From: CALCNS01 sp937897315
Lineage (GTDB): Bacteria > Bacillota > JAAYKD01
Length of the DNA stretch: 64,000 nt
Assembly (NCBI GenBank): GCA_036744005.1
Contig: DAINOJ010000004.1
Span: 66,930-130,929, forward strand
Reading direction: 5' to 3'
Part shown: positions 11,128 through 21,600 of the stretch, piece by piece
Numbering within the stretch: the stretch's first letter is position 1
Layout of the letters: each line of letters opens with the position of its first letter
Translations under genes and position numbers: made by a program
The notes under the pieces: generated by a model
Database searches by the model: none
Told to the model about the DNA's origin: nothing
Seen by the model: only the letters and a program-made list of their open reading frames with translations

Positions 11128-12006
11128 TCAGTAAATTTCTTTAACATCTTTCGGTAATTTTTGAATATGCTTCACAAATGCCACGCTGTTATGTTGTTGC
11201 AAGCCATCGAATTCAAAATGAAAAGCTTGGGCAACTTCCAAAGCGATTTCATGATATAAGGCTTCCATAGTATATAGTGCTTGCCAAATGCTATCTGCAT
11301 TTCCAGAAGGATACGTGTCATAAACCCTTTGCATGATGTCTTTTGACAAGTATAAAGGAAAATACTTTCCAGACTTTCCGGTAGACACTTCCCAACCATG
11401 ATGTAGGCCAACATGCCAGTTCAGCATAATCAGCAACTTAGGACGCAAATACTGAAAGCAATCTAGGGCATAGAGAAGCTCATTTCGCCACAACCCCTTA
11501 GCAACATAGGGTAGAACCCAGTAAAAATCATTGCAACGTGCGAAGAAAAGTTCTGCCGTTGGAGGTTGTATCCAATAAGAGCGATCAGAGGATGTGGGTA
11601 TGGGAGGTAAGTAATTGGCTCTTTCCCATAGGGGAACGGTCAAGGAGTCGCTTCCGTATTCTTCCTTCATGACATCAAGCGTCTGTATGGTGAGGTCCAA
11701 GCGAGTGCCGTCGGCAAATTGCATCAGCCAAGCATAACGGCGTTGAAAGTCAAGAGATTCTCCTAAAAGAGTGTCCAAGTAATCGGGTTCTTCAAGCAGT
11801 AATAGGGTGCCAAAACGATGAATCCAATTGTGATCTTGAATAAAAGGCCTCGTTTCTGAAACGACGAAAACGATATCGTAGTCTTGAAAAATGTCTTTTG
11901 TAGCATTGGGATTGGCACGGGAGCCATTCATGTAAACAGCCAAAATGCGCGAATCATTCTGTGCGGTATGTAATATGAGGTGAATCATTTCTTGCTCTGT
12001 TCTCAT
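11128..12006 (-). CDS. Aminoglycoside 6-adenylyltransferase (ANT(6), AadE-like)
   Basis: A 292-residue nucleotidyltransferase. MNGSRANPNATKDIFQDYD, about 25-45 residues from the start, is the family hallmark; the Asp residues of DYD would bind the catalytic metals. Family members transfer AMP from ATP to the 6-hydroxyl of streptomycin. The ATG at 12006 is chosen because it overlaps the stop of the aldolase gene in an ATGA and is preceded by a GAGG site; an upstream in-frame start would overlap that gene further. The coupling to a metabolic gene, and the absence of any IS nearby, suggest a chromosomal homologue rather than a recently acquired resistance gene. The actual substrate is therefore uncertain. 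Confidence 0.88.
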   Translation of the reverse strand: MRTEQEMIHLILHTAQNDSRILAVYMNGSRANPNATKDIFQDYDIVFVVSETRPFIQDHNWIHRFGTLLLLEEPDYLDTLLGESLDFQRRYAWLMQFADGTRLDLTIQTLDVMKEEYGSDSLTVPLWERANYLPPIPTSSDRSYWIQPPTAELFFARCNDFYWVLPYVAKGLWRNELLYALDCFQYLRPKLLIMLNWHVGLHHGWEVSTGKSGKYFPLYLSKDIMQRVYDTYPSGNADSIWQALYTMEALYHEIALEVAQAFHFEFDGLQQHNSVAFVKHIQKLPKDVKEIY

Positions 12007-12788
12007 GATTGGACCTCGTCCGCAGGTTGTATACAAGTTCTATGCTTTAAGTAGGGTGACGAAGCGAAAGACAGCAGAGTGGTTAGATGCGTGTAATAGT
12101 AGCGAACTCCCTGGGTTAAGCGCTTCTGCGTAAGCTCGATGTTCCCGGCAGTTCCTGCGATTTTGCCTGTCTGAACGATTCGTTGTATGGCATTGTCAAT
12201 GACCGGCTTCACCAAAGGATGTGAGGATTCCCCGGGATAACCCAAAGACTGAGATAAATCCGAAGGCCCAATGAAACAAACATCAACACCCTCCACGGCT
12301 GCAATGGTTTCTATGTGTTCTAAAGCTGCACGATCTTCAATTTGCACACAAATCAAGGTTTCGCTGTTGGATTTTTTTGTATATTCTGCCATAGAACCTT
12401 GGAACCCATATTTTGCCGCACGGGTTCCTACAGCCACACTACGGGTTCCCATAGGAGGATATTTAACGGCCTGAACAATACGGTAGGCCTCCTCGGCATT
12501 AGAAACGTGTGGCGCTTGAATTCCTTTTGCTCCCCGGTCCATGTATTGGCCAATCAGCTCCAAATCATTCTTATAAGGACGCACAATCGGTGTAATATGA
12601 TTGGCTTCCGCTGCAACAATCATGGCTTCAACGGTTTCCAAGTTCAAAGAACCGTGCTCACAGTCGAGGAGCACCCAATCATATCCTAATAGACCGGCCA
12701 TTTCTACCAGTTGAATCGATGGAATCATCACAGATAAACCTAAGACTGGTAGATGAGATTGTAGCTTTTTTTTCATAGGGTTTTCCAT
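12003..12788 (-). CDS. HpcH/HpaI-family aldolase
   Basis: A 261-residue class II (metal-dependent) aldolase of the HpaI / 2-keto-3-deoxy-L-rhamnonate aldolase type, which cleaves 2-keto-3-deoxy acids to pyruvate and an aldehyde. DCEHGSLNLETVEAM places a histidine at residue 45 where HpaI has its catalytic histidine. IVRP, RGAKGIQAPHV, VQIEDRAALEHIE and FIGPSDLSQSLG supply the expected arginine, metal-binding glutamate and aspartate. The start at 12788 follows an AAGGATGA site at suitable spacing. Its stop overlaps the start of the adenylyltransferase gene by 4 bp. The natural substrate cannot be told from sequence. Confidence 0.88.
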   Translation of the reverse strand: MENPMKKKLQSHLPVLGLSVMIPSIQLVEMAGLLGYDWVLLDCEHGSLNLETVEAMIVAAEANHITPIVRPYKNDLELIGQYMDRGAKGIQAPHVSNAEEAYRIVQAVKYPPMGTRSVAVGTRAAKYGFQGSMAEYTKKSNSETLICVQIEDRAALEHIETIAAVEGVDVCFIGPSDLSQSLGYPGESSHPLVKPVIDNAIQRIVQTGKIAGTAGNIELTQKRLTQGVRYYYTHLTTLLSFASSPYLKHRTCIQPADEVQS

Positions 12789-12857
12789 AAAATCATCCTT
12801 CTTCTCATGGGTTACAAAATCCTATTCGATTTACTTCACGAAGATTCCTTGATTTTA

Positions 12858-12901
12858 GAAAAAAACGACTGTTGCCTCCCTCAATAAGCAACAGCCGTTT
12901 A
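12858..12901 (-). terminator. Intrinsic terminator after the D-aminopeptidase pair
   Basis: A hairpin with 13-bp arms (12863-12875 and 12888-12900, one mismatch) is followed on the minus strand by a T run. It separates the leftward peptidase genes from the aldolase unit. Confidence 0.85.
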
Positions 12902-12915
12902 AGAAAATGAAAAAG

Positions 12916-13728
12916 CTAGTTCGCCAAGGCAATCATCGTGCGTAATATGCGGAAGGCTTCCATAAAGGTCTTGCCGGTGCATCGCAATGTGACACCATCA
13001 ATTCGTTCTGAGCTAGGGCAACGAGAGGCGTTATCGGCTAACCCACTGTTATGGCAGACCATTTCAATGACGACCGGGCGGCCAGGGATGAAGGGTTTTA
13101 CAGTAGGAATATTGGCATAGGCTTTCTTTGCTCCTTCTTCGATGAGTGCGCAGGCTTTTTCGAGCGGTAAATGAAGTGCCGAATATCGGGTAATGGATTC
13201 CTTAACGGTTACCGTTTCAATTTGGGGTAACGTTTTCTTAATATCGGCACAAATGGTTTGATCTCCCGTGAGGAAAATGACCGGCAGATTCAAATCCCCA
13301 GCGATGGCGGCATTGATTACAGCTTCACTGGCAGCAACACCATTGATGCGAATTTCAGATACCGTACCACCGGAGATGGTGTGACTTAAAATGCCTTGGT
13401 CACCGTTCTTGGCATGATATCCCACAAATGCTACGGCGTCGAAACCAAGCTGTACCCCTTCCATCATGGAAAGGTGTTTCGGCGAGCCGCTGAGTAAGCG
13501 AACGTCCGGGTGCAACTCTTCAATAAGAATATTACGCATCGAACCATGACTATCGTTGACAACAACTTCGGTGGCACCTGCAGCGAAAAAGCCACGGGCG
13601 GCAGCATTGACTTCTTTGGTCATTTGCAAGCGAGCGCGAGAATACTCGGCACCACCGGTAGGACCGCATTGGTCACCATGAACGACTCCGGTAATTCCTT
13701 CAATGTCGGCAGAAATAAAAATCTTCAT
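12916..13728 (-). CDS. M55-family D-aminopeptidase (DppA-like), second of a tandem pair
   Basis: A 270-residue zinc peptidase of the DppA family, which releases N-terminal D-amino acids such as those of D-Ala-D-Ala peptides. Residues match the DppA metal and catalytic set: D8 and E10 in SADIEG, H61 in NDSHGSM, H105 and H116 in YHAKNGDQGILSHT, and E134 in AASEA. There is no signal peptide, so it acts in the cytoplasm. The start follows an AAAGGAGG site, 20 bp after the upstream paralogue, so the two are probably co-transcribed. It is roughly two-thirds identical by eye to its neighbour, implying local duplication. A role in recycling peptidoglycan-derived D-peptides is inferred. Confidence 0.93.
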   Translation of the reverse strand: MKIFISADIEGITGVVHGDQCGPTGGAEYSRARLQMTKEVNAAARGFFAAGATEVVVNDSHGSMRNILIEELHPDVRLLSGSPKHLSMMEGVQLGFDAVAFVGYHAKNGDQGILSHTISGGTVSEIRINGVAASEAVINAAIAGDLNLPVIFLTGDQTICADIKKTLPQIETVTVKESITRYSALHLPLEKACALIEEGAKKAYANIPTVKPFIPGRPVVIEMVCHNSGLADNASRCPSSERIDGVTLRCTGKTFMEAFRILRTMIALAN

Positions 13729-13748
13729 GTTTGTTCCTCCTTTAATTA

Positions 13749-14564
13749 TTAGGGATTTGCTAATGCAATCATGGAATGTAAGCTTTGAAATGCTTCGAGG
13801 AAAGTATTCGCTTGAACTCGAACAGTTCTTCCGTCGACACGCACGCTACCCGGGCAACGCGAAGCATTATCGGCTAAACCGCTATTGAAACAGACCAAAT
13901 CAATGGTGACAGGAGTTTGGGGTCTATAAACCTCACAGTTATTTAAGTTCTTAAGGGCTTTGGTTGCACCCTCTTCAATGAGATGACAAGCCTTGATTAC
14001 CGGTAAATGCAAAGCAGAGGTGCGGGTTATGGCTTCTTTCACAGTGACGGTTTCGATGTTAGGCAAGCACTTCTTGATATCGGCACAAATGGTTTGGTCT
14101 CCGCTCAAAAAGATGACAGGAACACCAAATTCTCCGGCAATGGCAGCATTGATTTCGGCTTCGCTAGCTGCTTTTCCGTTTATTTTTATTGCCATGGCGG
14201 TTGAGCTGGAAATGGTGTGGCTTAAAATGCCTTGGTCCCCATTTTTAGCATGGAAGCCAACAAAAGCAACCGCATCAAAGTCCTTGCTGATTCCCTGCAT
14301 CATCATGAGGGCTTTTGGTGTGCCACTGATTAATTTTACTCGTGAATCCAATTCTTCAATCAGAATGTTCTTCATGAGCCCGTGGCTGTCGTTGACGACC
14401 ACTTCGGTAGCTCCTGCAGCGAAAAAACCGCGGGCTGCTGCATTGACTTCTTTGGTCATTTGTAATCGTGCTCTTTGGTATTCACTAGCACCGGCAGGCA
14501 TCACTTGGTCACTATGCACAACACCGGTAACCCCTTCAATGTCTGCGGAAATATAGATTCGCAT
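13749..14564 (-). CDS. M55-family D-aminopeptidase (DppA-like), first of a tandem pair
   Basis: A 271-residue paralogue of the downstream gene with the same metal ligands and catalytic His: SADIEGVTG, NDSHGLM, FHAKNGDQGILSHT and AASEAEINA. The two differ mainly at the C-terminal end and around residues 20-30 and 80-95, which could reflect different peptide preferences. The start at 14564 is supported by its alignment with the paralogue; the ribosome site (GAGAGTGATG) is weaker than that of the second gene. It is divergent from rnhA across a 111-bp spacer in which no convincing sigma-A promoter was identified by eye. Confidence 0.93.
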   Translation of the reverse strand: MRIYISADIEGVTGVVHSDQVMPAGASEYQRARLQMTKEVNAAARGFFAAGATEVVVNDSHGLMKNILIEELDSRVKLISGTPKALMMMQGISKDFDAVAFVGFHAKNGDQGILSHTISSSTAMAIKINGKAASEAEINAAIAGEFGVPVIFLSGDQTICADIKKCLPNIETVTVKEAITRTSALHLPVIKACHLIEEGATKALKNLNNCEVYRPQTPVTIDLVCFNSGLADNASRCPGSVRVDGRTVRVQANTFLEAFQSLHSMIALANP

Positions 14565-14675
14565 GGCATCATCACTCTCTTTCTTTCTGTTCTAAAATCT
14601 CCTTGTCTTATTCCACGAAGAAGGGAAAAGTCCTGCCCGCGATGAAGTAAGCCGAAGAAATATGAGGGGGATACT

Positions 14676-15122
14676 ATGAAAAAAGTGATGATTTACACCG
14701 ATGGTGCTTGTTCAGGCAATCCCGGACCAGGTGGTTGGGGAGCCGTGCTACTGTATAACGAAAATCGAAAAGAAATATCCGGTGGAGAGACGCCTTCCAC
14801 GAACAATCGCATGGAAATCATGGCGGCCATTGCGGCACTGGAGTCCTTGAAAGAAGCTTGTGAAGTCGATTTATATAGCGATTCTGCGTATTTGGTCAAT
14901 GCTTTTAAGCAGGAATGGTTAGAGAATTGGCAAAGAAACGGGTGGAAGACCAGCAAAAAGCAGCCGGTCGAGAATCAGGATCTATGGCAACGGCTCTCGC
15001 AGCAAACAAAGAAGCACAAAGTGACGTGGCACAAAGTCAAAGGGCACGCAGAGAATAAAGAGAATAATCGTTGCGATGAATTAGCCAGAGCCGCTATCGC
15101 CAATTTGGGGGTGCTTTCATGA
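14676..15122 (+). CDS. rnhA: Ribonuclease HI
   Basis: A 148-residue RNase HI that degrades the RNA strand of RNA-DNA hybrids. The catalytic acids are all present at expected spacing: D9 in YTDGACSGNPG, E47 in NNRMEIMA, D69 in LYSDSAYLV and D134 in CDELAR. The basic handle region (NWQRNGWKTSKKQPV) is also there. A GAGGGGG ribosome site precedes the ATG. The gene's TGA overlaps the ATG of the downstream Nudix gene, so the two genome-maintenance enzymes are translationally coupled. Confidence 0.97.
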   Translation: MKKVMIYTDGACSGNPGPGGWGAVLLYNENRKEISGGETPSTNNRMEIMAAIAALESLKEACEVDLYSDSAYLVNAFKQEWLENWQRNGWKTSKKQPVENQDLWQRLSQQTKKHKVTWHKVKGHAENKENNRCDELARAAIANLGVLS

Positions 15123-15493
15123 TTGTGACTGCTGCGATTATTCGTAATTTATGTGGTGAGATTCTCATCTGCCAGAGACCGGAGAATAAATCTTGCCCCC
15201 TATTATGGGAGTTTCCGGGAGGAAAATTGGAAAAGGGTGAAACACTTCAGGAATGCTTAGCCAGAGAGTGTATGGAAGAGTTGGGCATTGAGATTGAAGT
15301 GCAAACAGAGATCGGTGTGACGAACTATCGTTACCCTACGTTCGAGGTCGAGATCCATTTCTTTGAATCGATACTCCTTGCTGGGACTCTACGGGGATTG
15401 GAGCATAAGCAAATTCTTTGGGTGGCACCCAATCGATTCAGTGAATATGATTTTTGCCCGGCAGATATCGAAATTTTACATAAATTAGCCTAA
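15119..15493 (+). CDS. MutT-like Nudix hydrolase
   Basis: A 124-residue Nudix protein resembling 8-oxo-dGTP diphosphatases. The Nudix box is complete: G35, E41, R49-E50 and E53-E54 within GGKLEKGETLQECLARE and CMEELGI. The preceding LLWEFPGGKLE motif is typical of MutT proteins that sanitise oxidised nucleotides. The gene overlaps rnhA by 4 bp (ATGA) and is followed by a terminator. Substrate assignment is by family resemblance; pyrimidine-specific homologues share the same box. Confidence 0.92.
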   Translation: MIVTAAIIRNLCGEILICQRPENKSCPLLWEFPGGKLEKGETLQECLARECMEELGIEIEVQTEIGVTNYRYPTFEVEIHFFESILLAGTLRGLEHKQILWVAPNRFSEYDFCPADIEILHKLA

Positions 15494-15498
15494 TAGAT

Positions 15499-15545
15499 AA
15501 AGTCGGAACGACAATAGAAAGTCGCTCCGACTTTATTAAATTTTC
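15499..15545 (+). terminator. Intrinsic terminator after rnhA-Nudix
   Basis: Arms 15499-15512 and 15521-15534 form a 14-bp stem with one mismatch around an 8-nt loop. AT-rich sequence ending in TTTT follows. Confidence 0.82.
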
Positions 15546-15641
15546 CAATAGAACAGAAAAAAGCAGGATAATACGATGGAAAAAGAGTAATGTACCAAAG
15601 AAAAAAAGCACAGAGTTTTCACGATAAAGGAGACGATTGGT

Positions 15642-18600
15642 ATGCTTAGAAGAATGAGACGATTACTTGCTTGGGGGTTCCTTGTCTTGGCTTTGTTTTT
15701 ATGCTCTGGGCTTGTGACAGCCGGAGAAGATTTATCATTAACTTTGTCTCAAGGCACGATTGAACAGGGAAAAGTGACAGTCAATGGAACTTTTTCGGGC
15801 TCGTTGGAGGGTAGGCAATTATTGTTGGCTGTCTATGATATCGATGGTAAAATGACAGAAATTGTGGCCATTGCTCCGAGTGGTGAGCAAGGACAATGGA
15901 GTCAGCAGTTGAATGCACCTTCCGCCATTTCCGGATTAAAAGCATTTTTGCTAGATACCAATGCAAAACCTGTACTGGACTCCCAGGGTTTGCATCGTAG
16001 TGCTATGGTATTGAAGATTGGTTCTGCCGGAACCTATTCTGGGTATTACGAAGAAGTACAAGTGTTGCCCTCCGTAACGGGTGAAATCATATTGGAAGAT
16101 ATGCAAGTTCGTGGGAATCTAACCATAGCAGCAGCTCAAAAAGTAATCCTTAAGGGAAATTCTTTGGTTTCTGGTACACTAAAATTGCAGAAAACCAGCG
16201 GTTCACCAACAGAGGTGGTGTTGCTGGGGAATAGCCATGTCAATCAGCTGGAGAATACGGGCGCAGCAGGAGCTGTCTTCCTAAGTTTAACGACGATTGA
16301 AACCAGTGTACTCACCGTATTATCGCAAGAAAATTTACAACTGATTAACACTTCCGTGGGTACGCTAACCTTAGAAGCGAGGCAGGCGCAGCAATTGAAG
16401 TTTGGCATGAGTTCCGGAGAAGTGGAACAGGTTTTTGTGAAAGCCAAATCCGGAGCAACACCTACCGGTGCAACATTGTCTGTACAGGTTGAGGGATATA
16501 CCAACCCGGTTACCAAATTTCAAACCGAAATGACTGCTCAAAACTTATTGGGTAGTGATGTTTTTCATATTGATGGTGAAGTGGTCAATAACATGACTTC
16601 CGAGATTCCAGTGACGTTACAAGGAATTTCTCAATGGGGTGTCCTAAATGCGTCAGCATCGCTTACTGCCGATAGTTCAGCAGTGATCCAATCTCTAACC
16701 TCTTCAGCAGATATGGAAGTTAAAGGCGTCTTAAATTATGGGAAAGCGGTCAAATTAACCGATAAAGAGGCTCCTGATTTTACTTTACTGGGGAGTGGCA
16801 CCAGCACGTTAACTGGAACCATAGACGTTCTCACTTTAGGTGGGACCGTCACCGGAGTGTTAACGGACGATAATGGTACTGCGTACTCGGTTGGCTCGGT
16901 AATTCTGCAATCGGAAGCTACCGTGAATCCTTCTGCTTTAGAGTTTAATCTTCTCAATATTCCCAATTGGAATCCGTCGTTCTCAGCGATGCCCGGGGGT
17001 TCCATTGGTGGATTAACCACTCTCGGAAGTGGACAAATTGGTTCTGTACTACTGATGCAAGGAATCGATGCTCCACCACCTCCAGTTATTTTTGGTAGTG
17101 GTCTACTCGTAGGTTCGTTGCAGTTTGGTAATGGAAGTTCAGCAGATGTGACCTTTGGAATTGGAAGCACATTGGGAAGTCTAATCAACCAGTCCCCTGT
17201 GCCCTCTACCTTGAGTTTCCCTCCAGGTTTCTCGCCAAGCCAATTGATTGGGCAGTACGCCGATACCAACCAAAACAACCGCATTACCGTGCGCATTGGC
17301 AATGAGGAGCAGGTATTGGAGAGAAATACCACCATTGTACCGATATCTCTGAAAATAAGAACAGGTCCCGAACGATTTGGTTGGGTGGGAGAGCGCTCCG
17401 ATCAATTCTTAAGGCAAATGACCGTCGAGTTGCAGTACCAATTACTCAATTCTAGTACCGGAATAGCATCGGAGACGATGACCAATACTCTACATGTTAA
17501 TTCCGATGAGTTTTCGGTGACTCCCTCGGTGTTGGCCCAAACAGGTTCTCAGAACATACAGATAAAGCATAACACAACCGGACTGACGGTTTCTTCAACC
17601 ATATTGGTATATGAAAGCTCGACTTCTGTGGTTCGCATGGCATTTACTTTGCAACCATATGTCATTCGTACTACGAGTGGTAGTGGCATTTTAGCAGGTG
17701 GAAAAATATCGGGAGTATATGTCGATGGTCAGAGATTTGATATACAAATCTACGATATGGATGGTGTTAAAGTAGGTCCAATTGAATGTGCACCTAGAAG
17801 TTTTGACAGTAGATCATCGGGTAGCCAGAGAATCATAGCTACTTACAATGGAGCCAGTGCGAGTGCGTATATCGATATTGGTAGCGCAAAAACCTGGGGG
17901 ATCGGGTTAAGGCAAAGTGCACTAGATGAAATTGCGACATGGGAAGCAAGGATTAACGATTATATGGACCCTGACAAGATGTATTTGTCTAGTTTCATAA
18001 GTAGTGCTCAATTAAAGATTAGTCAATCCACTTCGGAGAGAGAGATTATCAATGAACTCGATTTTTTCCGAATAAGACTAAGAAGCTTAAGAACACAAGC
18101 AGAACGTACCAATGAAACCCTTCGAACAGCTAAACTTGCTGCGATTCAGCAGATCATGGATTATTGGCCAGCAAAACCGGAAGGGGGAACCTATGGTTCT
18201 CTCGATTATTCCAGTGTGAGTCAGCGAGCCATAGAGAATGTTCGCATTGACTGGCGTTCTCAAGTGGAATCTGCGGAAATATTGGCTCAAATAGAGGGAA
18301 CCACCGAGAATCCAGGCATGGTGGCGCGAGCCAAAACCGCCATTGACGCCATTGCGCGCAAAAGCGATGATTTGAACACCACATTATCTCGCTTTGGTAA
18401 TACTCCAATTTTGTACTTGACACGCTCTGAAGGGTTGTCGGAAGTTCTTCAAGCTGCCATGGTGCGGGATGCGGTTTATCGTGACTTGTTGCTTTTGGGT
18501 GGCGAACCTTCCTGGAAGGTTGTGTGCGTACGTAACAGCGAAACGTCGTATTCCATCGCTCTTGAAGGGGCAGAAAGTGCAATCAGCACACCCAAAGCCT

Positions 18601-21600
18601 TCACCGTACAATGGAATATTTGGGAGACAAGAGGCACAGTACTTTCAGAGCTCTATGGAAAATTGAAAGTGGAGTATCCAAACTGGACACTTGCTGCGGA
18701 TGTTCAAACTGCAACCATAAATACACTGGTTGATGCAGTCAACATGACGGAGTCCGAAAAAGAAGCATTTGCTTTCTTTGCCTACCACGGTATTATAAGA
18801 GGAACGGCTCAAGTGGGAACCAAGTTGCAAATGAGCCCGAACGAGTGGATGACACGTGGACAGTATACGTTGCTACTGGAGCGGTTGATGGAACACTGGA
18901 TGTTGAATGTTTCCTCTGCCTTTGTAGACCCTGTGCTCGACGGGAATGCCTTGCTAGCTAGCGCTACAGGGGATGAGGTTGAAGTTGCCAATACAGCATT
19001 TGTTACGACCATAAAACCCTTGCTACGCTTGGTCGCCTCTTATGAGGACTTGCCAGGTGCTCTTAACGATGCTTCTGTTCAAACGATTCTTTTGCAGGGA
19101 CAAATCGACTTGCCAGCTAGAGAAGAGTCACGCAAAAACATTGTTGTGCAAAAGAATGCTCATTTGACGATCCATAGTAACTTCGGTCTCACGTTAAAAG
19201 AGCAAGCAAAATTGTTGCTTCAGGGAAGTTTAACAAACTTTGGTGAACTACATTTGGATCCTGATACACAGTTTGTTAGTGTACCGGGTGCCATGCTGAA
19301 CAACCAAGCTCGGTTTGTCAGTTTTGGTGGAGTCGTACTCGAAGGTGTATTGAATCCCAATCTACACAATATAGAGTATCATTCATTAGCAACCCGTATG
19401 AATGTGTTAGAAGGGTTATATGAGCACTTCCGTGAAGGATATGGCTTCATCACACCCAATGCTGCAGATGTAGAAAACTATGCTCTCATCTACGCCGATT
19501 GGAACGAGGTGCAGGCACAAGAAACCATGGCTTGGATTCTCTGCAATGGTATATACGATGGAACTCTTATCCTCAATAGCAACGACAAAGTACTCGCAGC
19601 GAATGCTCGCTTAAATCGAGCAGAAATTGCGGAAGTACTCTATGCGTTTGCTTTGAAGCTGCCCAATGGATTAACCACTACGAGTAGCCCGGTTGTATTT
19701 ACCGATGTTGATGATACTCACACCTTCTATAGTGCCGTAACCGAGCTATCGAAAGCGGGAGTGATAGAAGGAACACAAGACGGATTCTTCCGTCCGAACT
19801 ACAACATTGAAACGACTTGGAATTCCTGGGGTAGTGAGTTGGAGAACTTGCTGAACCGTTTGGTAGCGGCATCTGGATATGCAGATTCGAGTATATCCTT
19901 GATTCGCATTTTACCTGGTGAGAATCCGGTTTATCGCAACAAAAATTTTGTGAACGAAGTTTCTGTTTACAGTTTGGATGACCCTCGTTTCACCGACAAT
20001 CAGGGTGGGGAAGTCCGATTCATCAACTGCAAATTCAGTAACCACTTGAAGATCAATTTAGTCGACATCAGCTATATGGTGATCTTTGATAACGTCGTTC
20101 TCCACAACAATGAGGTCTATACCACCACTCCAGATCCTACTCAAATGACTGCCTGGGGATATACTCCAGAGAATATGATGCCCGATTCATATAACCGAGA
20201 CATTCGTGTTTCTCTAAACGGTGTTCCATCGGGTACCACGGTGTTATCGGATGTCAATACCGAAGTAACCATGAATGCGGTGGGTACGTTCTTCCTCAAT
20301 GGAGCGCAAATTCAGAGTACCGGAAGCATAGCAGAAGGACAAAGCATCAGCGCGTTGACTTGGAAAGAATGCGAAGCCCAACATGCACCGGATTACAGTG
20401 GAGATCACAGTGATTGTGTGCGGGATCCCAATGCGGAAAACAAAGTACCTGCAGACCAATACAGAGTTCTGGAAGTAAGAGATCAAGTGTCAACCATAAC
20501 CTTACCCAATCCGGATCCTACGAATATCTTAGTCAACTTCGGTCGTGTGGTCATGAATGAAAATTGCCCCGAGAATGTTCGTCTAAACTTTGGCACCTAC
20601 GATACCATTCCATCCATTTTCCGAATCAACGGCGGAGGACAAAACCCATTGATTCTCAATGGGTCGCTTACTGGCAACTTGGAAGTGGTTGGTCATACAG
20701 ACCTGCGAGAGATAACCGTCAGCGGGACCATCGATATTGGAACCTGGTGGCAGAATACAGCCGTCAACATTGGTAGTCATTCTGTTCGCTTGCTTGGGCA
20801 TGGGGATAAAGCTATAGCAATTACTGCAGACAACAATGCGGTCGTTTTGGTCCCCGAAAGTGGACAACCTTACACGGTGAACTATGTCTCAGAGACCGAT
20901 AGAGGTTTCCAAATTGGCTTGCCGCATGTCTATGGCAACCAAGGAGATTGTGGAGTTTACATAGGAACAGAAAACGCAGCCGACTATGACTTTGTGGTTT
21001 CTCAAGGGTCCTGGAACGAAGCAACCCATCAAATGGTGTATACTCCAATATCGATGACAGAAGAAACGTTCACGGGACAGACTAAAATCCACTTAACTCC
21101 TGTGAATCAGCGCGATATAACTGATTACAATCAGCTGGCACTCAGTACTACATGGAGAAATGGAACGAAAACCATTACAGTCATTTTGCAACAAATACCC
21201 ATTAAGGTGAACTACCTCAACCGAAGTGGCTTTGCCATGAGCCTTTATGGGGAGTTCCGGAATGTCTATGGGTTGACCGACGCTACGGATACGGAACTGG
21301 CTGCTATGTCAACTACCTACACTGATTGGAGTCCTTTGTCAGTAGAAGAAAAAACGGCCATGGCTTTCATGCTCAAACACCAGCTCTTACCAGAAATCGT
21401 TGAAGGTGAATCCAGATATGTGAAACCCCAAGAACAGGTCAGCAGAGGACAAGCAGCCCAAACGCTTTATACTTTAGCAAACGCTCTGCAACAAGTAGGC
21501 ACCTACCCCAATGGACTTGATCTCACCAAAGCGCCAAATGCAACCTTCAGCGACTTACCCACGGGAGATCTTGGAAACGCCATTCTGAATTTGGCGAAAG

